Notes under the pieces: generated by a model | What the model saw: only the letters and a program-made list of their open reading frames with translations | What the model was told of the DNA's origin: nothing | The model's database searches: none | Origin: Novosphingobium huizhouense | GTDB lineage: Bacteria > Pseudomonadota > Alphaproteobacteria > Sphingomonadales > Sphingomonadaceae | Direction of reading: 5' to 3' | DNA: 64,000 nucleotides | Assembly (NCBI RefSeq): GCF_020179475.1 | Contig: NZ_JAILXZ010000001.1 | Span: forward strand, 62,001-126,000 | Shown here: positions 47,090-55,329 of the stretch, piece after piece | Numbering within the stretch: the first letter of the stretch is position 1 | Layout of the letters: each line of letters begins with the position of its first letter | Translations under genes and position numbers: made by a program

Positions 47090-47842
47090 TCAAGTGGTGA
47101 GGAATGAAACCATTTCGCGGCCCATCTCGGGCATGGTGACGCTGCTCATGTGCGTGCCGGGGATCGTGGCGCGCACGGCGTGCGGCAGCGCCTCGGCCAG
47201 CCGGTCGGCGTTGCCGTTGTCGTTGTCCTTGTCGCCGCAGAGCACCAGCGTGGGCATCGATATCGCCGAAAGCTGCGCGGGGTCGGTGTCCTCCATCGTC
47301 TGCAGCAGCAGCCGGGCGGCGGCGCGGTCGACCTGCATCGTCTTCAGGAACTGCTGCGAGACATAGGCCGGGTCGCCCGGGCGGATCGTGCCGAAGCGGT
47401 CGATCACGTCGAGGAAGAAGTCCTGCCGCCGCGCCCAGCCGGCGAGCCCTTCGAGCCCCATGCCGGCGAGGATCAGCTTGCGCGGGCGCAGGCCGGCGAT
47501 CACCGCGCGCGCCGAGGTGCGCGAACCCAGCGAAAATCCGGCGAGGTCGAAGTCGTCGAGCCCGAGGTGGGCGACGAGCGCTTCGAGATCGCGGGCAAGC
47601 ACGTCGGGCGGATAGGCGGCCGGATCGTGGGGCGCGGCGCTGTCCCCATGGACGCGCAAGTCGGGCATCAGGCATTCGAACCCGGCCGCGACGAGCTGCG
47701 CGGCGGTGCCGAACTTGACCCAGTTGACGTGGGCCGAGGAGAACAGCCCGTGCAGCAGGACCAGCGGACGGCCGGATCCCGCGCGATGGAGCGCAAGGCG
47801 CGCTCCGCCGAAGCCTTCGTAATATTCGGTGGTGACGTCCAT
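47090..47842 (-). CDS. alpha/beta hydrolase
   Basis: The 250-residue protein has the classic fold signatures: VLLHGLFSSAHVNW (oxyanion), nucleophile LAGFSLGSRTS (G-F-S-L-G), acid near LVLCGDKDND and a His in IPGTHMSSVT. The substrate is unknown. Its start overlaps the stop codon of the upstream TauE-like gene by one base (TGATG-type junction), so the two are co-translated. Confidence 0.88.
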   Translation of the reverse strand: MDVTTEYYEGFGGARLALHRAGSGRPLVLLHGLFSSAHVNWVKFGTAAQLVAAGFECLMPDLRVHGDSAAPHDPAAYPPDVLARDLEALVAHLGLDDFDLAGFSLGSRTSARAVIAGLRPRKLILAGMGLEGLAGWARRQDFFLDVIDRFGTIRPGDPAYVSQQFLKTMQVDRAAARLLLQTMEDTDPAQLSAISMPTLVLCGDKDNDNGNADRLAEALPHAVRATIPGTHMSSVTMPEMGREMVSFLTT

Positions 47843-48621
47843 CAGTTGAGCAACTTGATCCCCGAGGCCAGCAGGACAGCCGCCAGCGCAGGTCGCAGGA
47901 TATGGTCGGGCGAGCGCGTCGACAACAGGCTTCCTGCCGCCACCCCCGGAATCGAGCCGAGTAGCAGGGCAAGCAGCAGCACGGGGTCGACACCGCCGAT
48001 CAGCCAGTGGCCGAAGCCTGCGACCATCGTCAGCGGCACGGCGTGGGCGATGTCGGTGCCGACGATGCGCGAGACGCGAAGCGCGGGGTAGAGCATCAGC
48101 AGCGCGGTCACGCCGATCGCGCCCGCGCCGACCGACGAGACCGAGACCGCCCCGCCGAGCAGGGCGCCGAGCGCGATCGTTGGCAGGAGCGCGCGCGAGT
48201 CCTTGAGCCGTTCGTGGCCCCGGGCGAAGCGGACGATCTGCTTCTGGAACAGCGTGGCGACCGCGGTGATGACGAGCATGACGCCGAGCACGGTCAGGAT
48301 GACCTGGCTGGTGTCCTTGCCGAACCTGCCGAAGATCGAGACCGCCGCGAGCGTCACGATGGCGGCCGGCACGCTGCCCATGGCGAGGCGGCGCATGATC
48401 TTCCAGTCGACGCTTTCGTGGCGGTTGTGGACGAACGAGCCGAAGATCTTGGTGATCGAGGCGAAGAGCAGGTCGGTGCCGACCGCGGTGCCGGGATTGA
48501 CGCCGAAGATCAGCACCAGGATCGGCGTCATCAGCGATCCGCCGCCGACGCCGGTCAGGCCGACCAGCGTGCCGACCAGCAATCCGGCGACGGCATGAGC
48601 CGCGTCGAGGTGTTCAAGCAT
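47842..48621 (-). CDS. TauE/SafE family sulfite exporter-like protein
   Basis: The 259-residue protein has about seven or eight hydrophobic segments and the family signatures LVGLTGVGGGSLMTPIL near the N-terminus and SVSSVGAGAIGVTALLMLYP in the second half. TauE/SafE proteins export sulfite, organosulfonates or other anions. The substrate is not determinable and no sulfur genes are adjacent. It is coupled to the hydrolase gene downstream. Confidence 0.9.
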   Translation of the reverse strand: MLEHLDAAHAVAGLLVGTLVGLTGVGGGSLMTPILVLIFGVNPGTAVGTDLLFASITKIFGSFVHNRHESVDWKIMRRLAMGSVPAAIVTLAAVSIFGRFGKDTSQVILTVLGVMLVITAVATLFQKQIVRFARGHERLKDSRALLPTIALGALLGGAVSVSSVGAGAIGVTALLMLYPALRVSRIVGTDIAHAVPLTMVAGFGHWLIGGVDPVLLLALLLGSIPGVAAGSLLSTRSPDHILRPALAAVLLASGIKLLN

Positions 48622-48753
48622 CTGTCCCCCTCGGTCCCGTGGTCGGGTCCCTCAAGCCGGTTCGCCATAGGGGTTCAAGGCGCGCGCCCGCAATGGGCGT
48701 GGCGACAATCTCTGGTTTGCCGGCAGGGACGCCAGCTTTAGCGCGAGGACGGC

Positions 48754-49197
48754 TCAGTCGGGCACCGGCAGGCCTGCCGCCTTCCAGCGCTCGGCGATGC
48801 TGGGCGTGGTCTCGCTGCGGTGGCGCGGCAGGGCGGTAGTGTCGAGCCAGGCTTCGTGCAGGCTCTCGGCGCCGGCGTGGGCCACCGGGCGGAAGCGCGC
48901 GGGATCGTCGAACGAGCCGACGGTCAGGTCCATGCCCTCGCCGTCGTTGAAGACGAAGCCGAGCGGCGTGCCGCAGGTGCTGCAGAACGGGCGGCGGGCG
49001 ATGGGAGAGGACTGGTACCAGTCGGGCTGGTGGTGCCAGGCGACATCCGCCGCCTTGACCTGGACGAAGGCCGCCGCGACGCCGCCGGTCGCGCGCTGGC
49101 ACATGCGGCAGTGGCAGAAGTAGGCGTCGTTGCCTTCCAGCGCCACGGTGTAGCGGATGCGGCCGCACTGGCAGCCGCCGGTCGTCGTCTCACGCAT
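48754..49197 (-). CDS. GFA family zinc protein
   Basis: The 147-residue protein has the cysteine pattern of the glutathione-dependent formaldehyde-activating (GFA) fold: GGCQCGRIRY, FCHCRMCQRATG and FCSTCGTPLGF, giving two zinc sites. Most family members are not formaldehyde enzymes and their substrates are unknown. It is a single gene. Confidence 0.92.
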   Translation of the reverse strand: MRETTTGGCQCGRIRYTVALEGNDAYFCHCRMCQRATGGVAAAFVQVKAADVAWHHQPDWYQSSPIARRPFCSTCGTPLGFVFNDGEGMDLTVGSFDDPARFRPVAHAGAESLHEAWLDTTALPRHRSETTPSIAERWKAAGLPVPD

Positions 49198-49244
49198 CGG
49201 GCAAGGTTAGCGGACGCCGCAGCGCCCGCCAACCGTGCTTGCGA

Positions 49245-50270
49245 TCAGCCCTTCTTGAGGTGACGCCGGCCGAGCAGTTCGGCGATCTGCACCGCGTTCA
49301 ATGCCGCACCCTTGCGCAGGTTGTCCGACACGCACCAGATGTTGAGGCCGTTGTCGATCGTGCTGTCCTCGCGCACGCGGGACACGAAAGTGGCGAAATC
49401 GCCGACGCATTCGATCGGGGTGACGTATCCGCCGTCCTCGCGCTTGTCGATCAGCATGACGCCCGGCGCCTCGCGCAGGATGTTCTGGGCGTCTTCAGCC
49501 GAAAGCTCGTTCTCGAACTCGATGTTGATCGCCTCGGAGTGGCCGACGAAGACCGGCACGCGCACGCAAGTGGCGACGACCTTGACCTTGGGATCGAGGA
49601 TCTTCTTGGTTTCGGCCACCATCTTCCATTCTTCCTTGGTCGAACCATCATCCAGGAAGACGTCGATGTGCGGAATCACGTTGAAGGCGATCTGCTTGGT
49701 GAACTTCTTGGGCTCGACCGGATCGCCGACGAAGATGGCGCGGCTCTGCTCGAACAGCTCGTCCATGCCGTCCTTGCCCGCGCCCGAGACCGACTGGTAG
49801 GTCGAGACGACGACGCGCTTGATCTTCGCGGCATCGTGCAGCGGCTTGAGCGCCACGACCATCTGCGCCGTCGAGCAGTTGGGGTTGGCGATGATGTTGC
49901 GCGCGGTGTAGCCGTCGATCGCGTCCGGGTTCACTTCGGGCACGATCAGCGGAACGTCCGGGTCCATGCGGTAGAGCGAGGAATTGTCGATCACCACGCA
50001 GCCCTGCGACGCGGCCTTGGGCGCGTAGATCTTGGTCGGGCCCGAGCCTGCGGCGAACAGCGCGATGTCCCAGCCGGTGAAGTCGAAGTTTTCGACGTTC
50101 TGGACCTTGAGCATCCGGCCGGTGTCGCCGAATTCGATCTCCACGCCCTGCGAGCGCGGCGAGGCGACCGCGGCGATCTCGTCGATCGGAAACTCGCGCT
50201 CGGCGAGGATGTTCAGCATTTCGCGGCCCACGTTGCCCGTGGCGCCGACGACGACTACCCGATAACCCAT
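49245..50270 (-). CDS. asd: aspartate-semialdehyde dehydrogenase
   Basis: The 341-residue enzyme has the NADP-binding GATGNVGREML, the active-site cysteine in IANPNCSTAQM, and the substrate loop GHSEAINIEFE. It makes aspartate semialdehyde for lysine, threonine, methionine and diaminopimelate. ATG 50270 gives MGYRVVVVGATGN; upstream in-frame sequence is not family-like. It lies downstream of trmD-rplS after a terminator, so it likely has its own promoter. Confidence 0.96.
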   Translation of the reverse strand: MGYRVVVVGATGNVGREMLNILAEREFPIDEIAAVASPRSQGVEIEFGDTGRMLKVQNVENFDFTGWDIALFAAGSGPTKIYAPKAASQGCVVIDNSSLYRMDPDVPLIVPEVNPDAIDGYTARNIIANPNCSTAQMVVALKPLHDAAKIKRVVVSTYQSVSGAGKDGMDELFEQSRAIFVGDPVEPKKFTKQIAFNVIPHIDVFLDDGSTKEEWKMVAETKKILDPKVKVVATCVRVPVFVGHSEAINIEFENELSAEDAQNILREAPGVMLIDKREDGGYVTPIECVGDFATFVSRVREDSTIDNGLNIWCVSDNLRKGAALNAVQIAELLGRRHLKKG

Positions 50271-50430
50271 TTCAAGCACTCCTTGGGGTCGTGGCCCTGC
50301 CCGCGCGCGTCGCCCGGGCGTCTTGCGGCCGTCCCTTAGCGGCTGGAGGCTTCCAGCCAAGCCAATTGGCCTTTCGGCCATCCAATGTCCCGTTTAATGG
50401 CGCTGCCCGGCGCTTGGGGCCGGAGACGCG

Positions 50431-50468
50431 AAAAAGGCGCCCCGGCCGTTGTGCCAGGACGCCTTTTC
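50431..50468 (-). terminator. rho-independent terminator of rplS
   Basis: On the minus strand AAAAGGCGTCCTGGC pairs with GGCCGGGGCGCCTTTTT over ACAAC, ending in five T residues. It begins 49 bases after the rplS stop and closes the vapB-vapC-trmD-rplS transcript. Confidence 0.85.
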
Positions 50469-50516
50469 ACCGGGGTTCGATCCGTTGGGCGTGGGTGGTT
50501 TCGCCACCCGTCCTGG

Positions 50517-50897
50517 TCAACCTTCCGCGTTGGTCTTGGTGACCTTGCGTTCGGCGATACGCGCCGATTTGCCGGTCCGACCGCGCAGATAGTAGAGCTT
50601 CGCACGGCGCACGACGCCCCGGCGAACGACGGTAATCGAATCGATGTTGGGCGAATACAGCGGGAACACGCGCTCCACGCCTTCGCCGAACGAGATCTTG
50701 CGAACGGTGAAGTTCGAGCCGAGGCCGCGGTTCGAACGCGCGATGCACACGCCTTCGTAAGCCTGGACGCGGGTACGCTCGCCTTCGACGACGCGCACGC
50801 CGACGCGCACGGTGTCGCCCGCACGGAAGTCCGGGATTTCCTTCTTCGCCTTGAACTCGGCGATGGCTTCAGCTTCAAGCTGCTGAATCAGGTTCAT
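50517..50897 (-). CDS. rplS: 50S ribosomal protein L19
   Basis: The 126-residue protein has the L19 signatures [46 protein letters not shown] and [13 protein letters not shown]. It sits at the 30S-50S interface. It begins 3 bases after the trmD stop, as in most bacteria, and is followed by a terminator. Confidence 0.97.
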   Translation of the reverse strand: MNLIQQLEAEAIAEFKAKKEIPDFRAGDTVRVGVRVVEGERTRVQAYEGVCIARSNRGLGSNFTVRKISFGEGVERVFPLYSPNIDSITVVRRGVVRRAKLYYLRGRTGKSARIAERKVTKTNAEG

Positions 50898-50900
50898 TTT

Positions 50901-51842
50901 TCAATCGTCCTGCACTTCGTGCCGCGCACCAGAGGCAGACTGGACCCGAGCGCCGGTGTGGCGCTCCCAAAGGTCCGGCCTGCGTAGCCGTGTATCGATC
51001 TCGGACTGTGACTTGCGCCAAGCCGCGATCTTCGCATGATCCCCCGATCGCAGCACTTCAGGGATCGTGCGCCCTTCCCACTCAGCGGGCCGGGTGTAGT
51101 GCGGGTATTCGAGGAGACCGTTCTCGAACGACTCCTCATGCCCGCTTGAAGGCGCGCCCATTACGCCGGGAAGCAGCCGAATGCAAGCATCGAGCAGCAT
51201 CAGCGCGGCGCATTCCCCGCCCGAGAGCACTATGTCGCCGACCGACACTTCCTCGACGTTGCGGCCTTCGAAGATGCGCTCGTCGAAACCCTCGAAGCGC
51301 CCGCAGACGAGGATGACGCCGGGGCCTTGCGCGAGTTCGCGCACACGGGCCTGAGTGAGCGGCTTGCCGCGGGGGGTAAGCGCGATGACCGGGCGGTCCA
51401 GAACCTCCCCCACACGGGGAGGGGGACCATCCGCAGGATGGTGGAGGGGGTTGTCCGACTGGCGTCGCGTTTCGGGGAGAGCCCCCTCCACCGCCTGCCC
51501 TGAGCTTGTCGAAGGGCTGCTTTTGCCTTCGTCGTGCAGCGCAAGGTCCGAAGAACAAGGCAGCCCTTCGACAGGCTCAGGGCGGACGGGTCTGGGATGC
51601 CGCGCCGGGTCGCGCGCGTGGTCGATGGCTTTTGCCAGCACATCGACGCGCAGCACCATCCCCGCGCCGCCGCCTGCGGGCGTGTCGTCCACGGTCTTGT
51701 GCTTATCGATGGCGAAGTCGCGGATCTGCACCGCGTCCATCGCCCACGTCCCTTCACGCAACGCGCGCCCGGCAAGGCTGACGCCGAGGGGACCGGGGAA
51801 CATCTCGGGATAGAGCGTGAGGACGGTGGCGAGGAAGGTCAT
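50901..51842 (-). CDS. trmD: tRNA (guanine37-N1)-methyltransferase with repeat-encoded insertion
   Basis: The 313-residue SPOUT methyltransferase has [46 protein letters not shown] (AdoMet loop), [12 protein letters not shown] and [13 protein letters not shown]. It makes m1G37 in tRNAs, preventing frameshifting, and is essential. The family is about 240-255 residues. Residues about 82-150 are an extra segment encoded by two palindromic repeats and lie just before the AdoMet-binding loop. Flanking motifs are intact and in frame. It overlaps the upstream membrane gene by ATGA and precedes rplS by 3 bases. Confidence 0.95.
   Translation of the reverse strand: MTFLATVLTLYPEMFPGPLGVSLAGRALREGTWAMDAVQIRDFAIDKHKTVDDTPAGGGAGMVLRVDVLAKAIDHARDPARHPRPVRPEPVEGLPCSSDLALHDEGKSSPSTSSGQAVEGALPETRRQSDNPLHHPADGPPPRVGEVLDRPVIALTPRGKPLTQARVRELAQGPGVILVCGRFEGFDERIFEGRNVEEVSVGDIVLSGGECAALMLLDACIRLLPGVMGAPSSGHEESFENGLLEYPHYTRPAEWEGRTIPEVLRSGDHAKIAAWRKSQSEIDTRLRRPDLWERHTGARVQSASGARHEVQDD
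51403..51450. repeat. family A palindromic repeat inside trmD
   Basis: CCTCCCC/GGGGAGG followed by CCATCCGCAGGATGG and GTGGAGGGGG, the same double-hairpin layout as at 4356-4405 and 9971-10024. It encodes part of the TrmD insertion (about residues 131-147). Confidence 0.8.
51497..51583. repeat. family B inverted-repeat pair inside trmD
   Basis: GCCCTGAGCTTGTCGAAGGG (51497-51516, continuing to 51520) and its near-perfect inverse at 51560-51583 flank a 39-base spacer. The arms translate as RPEPVEG and [10 protein letters not shown] in TrmD. The same arms occur at 62389-62477 between genes. Confidence 0.85.
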
Positions 51843-52159
51843 GATCTCTTTCGAAGAAACGTCAACGTTAGGATTGCGGCAGGAACACCAGCAATCAGCG
51901 CCGCCAGAAACGCAAAGCCAACAAACATTCCGATCACCAACAGCGTCATGCCATCGGCGTCGAGTCCACGACTGGGCCTATTCCATATCCAGAGCAACGC
52001 CAGCGGATAGATGAGCGAAAAGCAAAGCGGCACGGCGAAACCGCTTATCAGCGCGATCCTCCGCGTAGGTGCAGACGGCCATCGCCAATCTGCAAATAAT
52101 GCAAGGGACGCTGAAACTATCGCTACCCCAAGCATGCCAGAGAGCATGAGATCCATCAC
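51839..52159 (-). CDS. small three-helix membrane protein, unknown function
   Basis: The 106-residue protein has three hydrophobic segments (about residues 5-24, 35-60 and 70-98). It starts either at GTG 52159 (overlapping the vapC stop as GTGA) or at the next codon, ATG 52156. Its stop overlaps the trmD ATG (ATGA). G+C is near 50-55 percent by eye, well below the surroundings, which points to recent acquisition. I recognise no family. A link to the toxin pair or to trmD is suggested only by the overlaps. Confidence 0.65.
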   Translation of the reverse strand: MMDLMLSGMLGVAIVSASLALFADWRWPSAPTRRIALISGFAVPLCFSLIYPLALLWIWNRPSRGLDADGMTLLVIGMFVGFAFLAALIAGVPAAILTLTFLRKRS

Positions 52160-52530
52160 GCCGTCCAGTTCTCGACCACCAACCCCGGCACATCGGCAAA
52201 GTCGCTTTCGTTGTCGGTCACCACGATCAGCCCATGCGAAAGCGCATGGGCGGCGATCAGCCGGTCGTAGCTGGCGCGCTTGAAGGGCAACGTCGCGTAG
52301 GCTTGGGCTGCCTTGAAATCGAAGTTCAGCACCGGCACTTCCTCGACGAATGCGCGAAGCTGCTCTGTCGCGGGCGGCTTCTCGTTAGCAGAACCATAGG
52401 CAACTTCGGCGTAGCAGATTGCCGACGTCACCATTTCACCAGCCTCACACTGCGATGCGCGGGCATAGACGCCTTGGTCATTGTTCATGACCAGCGCGAT
52501 GATGACATTGCTGTCGAGCAGGTACTTCAC
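52156..52530 (-). CDS. vapC: PIN-domain ribonuclease toxin, VapC type
   Basis: The 124-residue PIN protein has the acidic metal-binding positions in LLDSNVIIALV (Asp6), ICYAEVAYG (Glu), RASYDRLIAAHAL (Asp) and VTDNESDFADVPGL (Asp). The GTG start at 52530 overlaps the antitoxin stop (GTGA). VapC toxins are Mg2+-dependent endoribonucleases; characterised members cut initiator or elongator tRNA anticodon loops or the rRNA sarcin-ricin loop. The target here is unknown. It is encoded upstream of trmD in one overlapping gene chain. Confidence 0.9.
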   Translation of the reverse strand: MKYLLDSNVIIALVMNNDQGVYARASQCEAGEMVTSAICYAEVAYGSANEKPPATEQLRAFVEEVPVLNFDFKAAQAYATLPFKRASYDRLIAAHALSHGLIVVTDNESDFADVPGLVVENWTA

Positions 52531-52886
52531 GTCTCGTCCTTCGCACCACCCATGCTCCGCAACGGGCGATCTTCGAACACGCGATCTTCCGGACGGATCG
52601 GCTTGAGGCTCGTCGCGGAGCCTGCAACCTTGGCGATGTTGAACATGCGGCGGGGCTGCTCAACCGGCTCATAGGAAAGGAACTGACCGTCCTCGACCAC
52701 GAGGTCCATCTCCATTCCTGCGGAAAGCTTGGTGCCGGATGGAATGCGAACCGCGAGCGAATTCCCTGACTTGAACACCTTGGTGCGATGGCGCTGCTTC
52801 TCGACCGCTTTCATCCAAGGCGCCGAACCGAAAACCCTCATGTCGAATTTCTTGCGATCTTCGCCCACTTTTTCGTCTTTGCCCAT
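52527..52886 (-). CDS. vapB: AbrB-type antitoxin, VapB type
   Basis: The 119-residue protein has a swapped-hairpin AbrB DNA-binding segment RTKVFKSGNSLAVRIPSGTKLSAGMEMDLVVEDGQF (about residues 34-69). This is preceded by a charged N-terminus of 30 residues longer than usual, and followed by a C-terminal toxin-binding tail. ATG 52886 is 5 bases after GGAGG; ATG 52889 is adjacent. It overlaps vapC by 4 bases. Two GTATATAC palindromes lie just upstream, as expected for an autorepressed operon. Confidence 0.87.
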   Translation of the reverse strand: MGKDEKVGEDRKKFDMRVFGSAPWMKAVEKQRHRTKVFKSGNSLAVRIPSGTKLSAGMEMDLVVEDGQFLSYEPVEQPRRMFNIAKVAGSATSLKPIRPEDRVFEDRPLRSMGGAKDET

Positions 52887-52895
52887 CATAGCCTC

Positions 52896-52917
52896 CGTAT
52901 ATACATGCCGTATATAC
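52896..52917 (-). promoter_or_regulatory. candidate VapB operator/promoter: two GTATATAC sites
   Basis: CGTATATAC occurs at 52896-52904 and again at 52909-52917, 13 bases apart; each contains the perfect palindrome GTATATAC. They lie 11-32 bases upstream of the vapB start, where a -10 region would fall, and are very A/T-rich for this genome. Confidence 0.65.
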
Positions 52918-52933
52918 GTAAACGCCGTCGCGC

Positions 52934-54442
52934 TCAATCCCCGGGTTTGAACGTATAGCTCAGCGATTGCAGCGTGATCGGCCGGGTCGGCGCGAGCGTC
53001 AGGGTTCCGGCGATCTTTCCGTTGGCGCAGGGCCAGGTGAAGGCGCCGCTCATCGCGCCGTCGGGCTTCACGGGGGCGGTGGTTTCGCAGAGGCCCGCCT
53101 TGGCTCTGGTCTCGGCGAGCACCTTGGCCCAGTTGGCGGCCGTGCGGTCCATCGCGAAGTTCATCGCAACGCGGCCTTGCAGCGGATCGACCGAGCCTGC
53201 GGCCCAGACGGCTTGCGCGGCGGCGTAGAAGCTGGCGAGATCGGGCGAGACGGGCTCCTGCCGCCTCGCGATCACGCCCTTTTCGCGCAGCAGCGCGGCC
53301 ACGTCCCACACCGGCTGGCTGGGGCCGGAATAGGTCCTGTTGGTGAGCGAGAAGAGCGCGACGCCGTATTCGGGCAGGACCATCACGTGGCTGCCATAGC
53401 CCGGAAAGCCGCCGCCGTGGGCGAGCACCGTGCCGTAGTCGCAATCGCCGATCACGCGCCAGCCCATGCCGTAGGAGACCGTGCCGGGGCACTGCTTGTC
53501 GCCGCCGGTGGCGTAGCGGTGGAACACGGCGGCAAAGTTGAGGCCCTGCGCCATGCGGCGCACGGTGGCGCGGCGTGCGGGGCCTGCCTCGGCATCGTCA
53601 CGCGGCGGCCAGGCGGAGAGGATGAAGGCGAGCCATTTGGCGTAGTCGGTGGCGCTGACCTCAAGCCCGCCCATGGCGTTGAACGCGCCGTCCTTCATCG
53701 TCGGTTCCTGCGCCCAGGCCTCGTTCTCCCAGCGATAGCCGATCGCGCGCTTGTCCTGCGGATGCGCGAGCACGTCGAAGCCGCTCGCGGTCATGCCGAG
53801 CGGTCCGAGCAAAGTCTTTTCGACGTAGTTGCGGTAAGGTGCCTTGGTCACGTTGGCGATCACCCGGCCGAGGATGGCGTAGCCGAGGTTGGCGTACTCG
53901 TGCTTCATCTCGGGCGCGCGGGTGAAGGGCACGCCGGTGCGCAGCAGCGCGGTGAAGGCGCTTTGCGACAGCGGCGTCTGGCGATCGCCCCAGGGATCAT
54001 CCGTGACGAAGCCGGCGGTGTGGGTGAGCAGGTCGCGGATGGTGATGCGCGGGGCATCGGCGGTGGGATAGGTCCAGCCGCGCAGTTCGGGGACGTAGCG
54101 ATCGGCAGGGTCATCGAGCCCGAGGCGGCCTTCGTCGCGCAGGCGCAGGATGGCGAGCGCGGTAAACGCCTTGGTCATCGAGGCGATGCGGAACAGCGTG
54201 TCGGGGGTGACGGGGCGTTGCCGCACCGTGTCCTGCACGCCCTCTCCCTTCACGTAGGCAAGGTGGCCGTCCCTGACCACGCCGAAGACCAGCCCGGGGA
54301 CATGGTTGGCGGCCATCCACTTGGTGAGGATCGCATCGATCTGCGGGTCGAGCGCGGCGAGATCGGGCTGCGCGGCCTGCGCTTGCGCGGCGAGCGGCTG
54401 GAGCGCGAGCGCCACCGCCATCAGTCCGCTTGCCTTGCGCAT
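52934..54442 (-). CDS. serine hydrolase, class C beta-lactamase-like
   Basis: The 502-residue secreted protein has a signal peptide (MRKASGLMAVALALQPLAAQAQA), the nucleophile motif S-x-x-K in RIASMTKAFTALAIL, a YANLGYAILGRVI (Y-x-N) segment, and a C-terminal H-G-G (VLAHGGGFPGYGS) in place of K-T-G. A further domain of about 100 residues follows. These features fit penicillin-binding-protein-like esterases or D-aminopeptidases. GGGAGGG precedes ATG 54442. It separates rimM from the vapB-trmD gene chain. Confidence 0.9.
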   Translation of the reverse strand: MRKASGLMAVALALQPLAAQAQAAQPDLAALDPQIDAILTKWMAANHVPGLVFGVVRDGHLAYVKGEGVQDTVRQRPVTPDTLFRIASMTKAFTALAILRLRDEGRLGLDDPADRYVPELRGWTYPTADAPRITIRDLLTHTAGFVTDDPWGDRQTPLSQSAFTALLRTGVPFTRAPEMKHEYANLGYAILGRVIANVTKAPYRNYVEKTLLGPLGMTASGFDVLAHPQDKRAIGYRWENEAWAQEPTMKDGAFNAMGGLEVSATDYAKWLAFILSAWPPRDDAEAGPARRATVRRMAQGLNFAAVFHRYATGGDKQCPGTVSYGMGWRVIGDCDYGTVLAHGGGFPGYGSHVMVLPEYGVALFSLTNRTYSGPSQPVWDVAALLREKGVIARRQEPVSPDLASFYAAAQAVWAAGSVDPLQGRVAMNFAMDRTAANWAKVLAETRAKAGLCETTAPVKPDGAMSGAFTWPCANGKIAGTLTLAPTRPITLQSLSYTFKPGD

Positions 54443-54512
54443 GATCGCCCTCCCCCCTTGGCCGGTCGGAGAGTGGCGCGCGCGGGCGCGAAAAGCCAAT
54501 GCCTTTTCGACG

Positions 54513-54803
54513 TCAGCCCTTCACCCGCGTCGCGCGCCAGGCGGCGGGAACGCCGACCACGAGCGCCACGATCAGGCCGAGCGTGAACACCGTGCCCAGC
54601 GGCACCAGCGTGGTCAGGCGGTAGGCGCGCCAGACGGCGATGAGGCCGGGGGTGACGGGCGCGAGGCCGGCAGGCACCGCGGCGAGCGCCACCCGCCGCC
54701 AGCGCGGCATCGCCGGAACGCGGGCGGCAAGGCGCCAGGAAAACACCGTGGCGAGCACGGCGGGCACCCCGATCAGAACCAGCGCGGCGATCAGCCAGAC
54801 CAT
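54513..54803 (-). CDS. small membrane protein, unknown function
   Basis: The 96-residue protein has three hydrophobic segments (about residues 3-22, 37-57 and 67-88), with basic residues between them (WRLAARVPAMPRWRR). It starts at ATG 54803, 5 bases after the rimM stop, and so probably belongs to the ffh-rpsP-rimM transcript. I recognise no family. Confidence 0.65.
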   Translation of the reverse strand: MVWLIAALVLIGVPAVLATVFSWRLAARVPAMPRWRRVALAAVPAGLAPVTPGLIAVWRAYRLTTLVPLGTVFTLGLIVALVVGVPAAWRATRVKG

Positions 54804-54808
54804 AGGGC

Positions 54809-55327
54809 CTACTCCTCCGCGAAGGCGGCTTCGATCAGCAGCCGCTCGTCGTTCCAGTCGGGCACGGCTTCGGGGCGCATCGGCACCATGAAGCGCCGGG
54901 GCTTCTTGCCGTCTTCGGCCGGCACTCGCTCGATCTCGAGCACGTCGCCCGCGCCGAAGTTGTCGACCGCGATGCAGGTGCCGAGCGCCTCGCCGGTGGT
55001 CGAGACGGCGGGCAGGCCGATCAGGTCGGCATGGTAGTATTCGCCATCGGCCAGCGGCGGCAGGGCCGAACGCGGGACGGTCAGCGCCGTGCCGCGCAAG
55101 CGTTCGGCCGCCGTGCGATCGGGAACTTCGACGAAGCGCGCGATCGCCCCGCCCTTGCCATCGTCGCGGATCGCGCTGACCGTCAGCGTGGAATCGTTGA
55201 AGGCGCGGTAGCGCTTGAGCGCCGCCACGCCTTCCCCGAACAGCTTCAGGCGGACCTCGCCCGTCACGCCGTGCGCGCCGGTGACGGCGGCGAGCGTGAC
55301 AGGCCGATCGCGCCCGGTGCCGCGCAA
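54809..55327 (-). CDS. rimM: ribosome maturation factor RimM
   Basis: The 172-residue protein has the RimM N-terminal barrel (VTLAAVTGAHGVTGEVRLKLFGE) and the PRC-barrel C-terminal domain (DLIGLPAVSTTGEALGTCIAVDNFGAGDVLEI; MVPMRPEAVPDWN). It assists 30S head assembly with S19. No ATG or GTG start fits, and the only reasonable start is TTG 55327, 2 bases after the rpsP stop, a rare initiator that could limit expression. Confidence 0.92.
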   Translation of the reverse strand: MRGTGRDRPVTLAAVTGAHGVTGEVRLKLFGEGVAALKRYRAFNDSTLTVSAIRDDGKGGAIARFVEVPDRTAAERLRGTALTVPRSALPPLADGEYYHADLIGLPAVSTTGEALGTCIAVDNFGAGDVLEIERVPAEDGKKPRRFMVPMRPEAVPDWNDERLLIEAAFAEE

Positions 55328-55329
55328 GA

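Noticed and set aside
44930..47107. Long plus-strand frame opposite the M2 peptidase
   Set aside because: The peptidase is complete with signal peptide and zinc site; the antisense frame has only Leu/Val/Arg-rich filler.
51393..51599. trmD as a pseudogene broken by repeats
   Set aside because: The insertion is a multiple of three, has no stop, and motifs on both sides are intact and in one frame; rplS follows with normal spacing.
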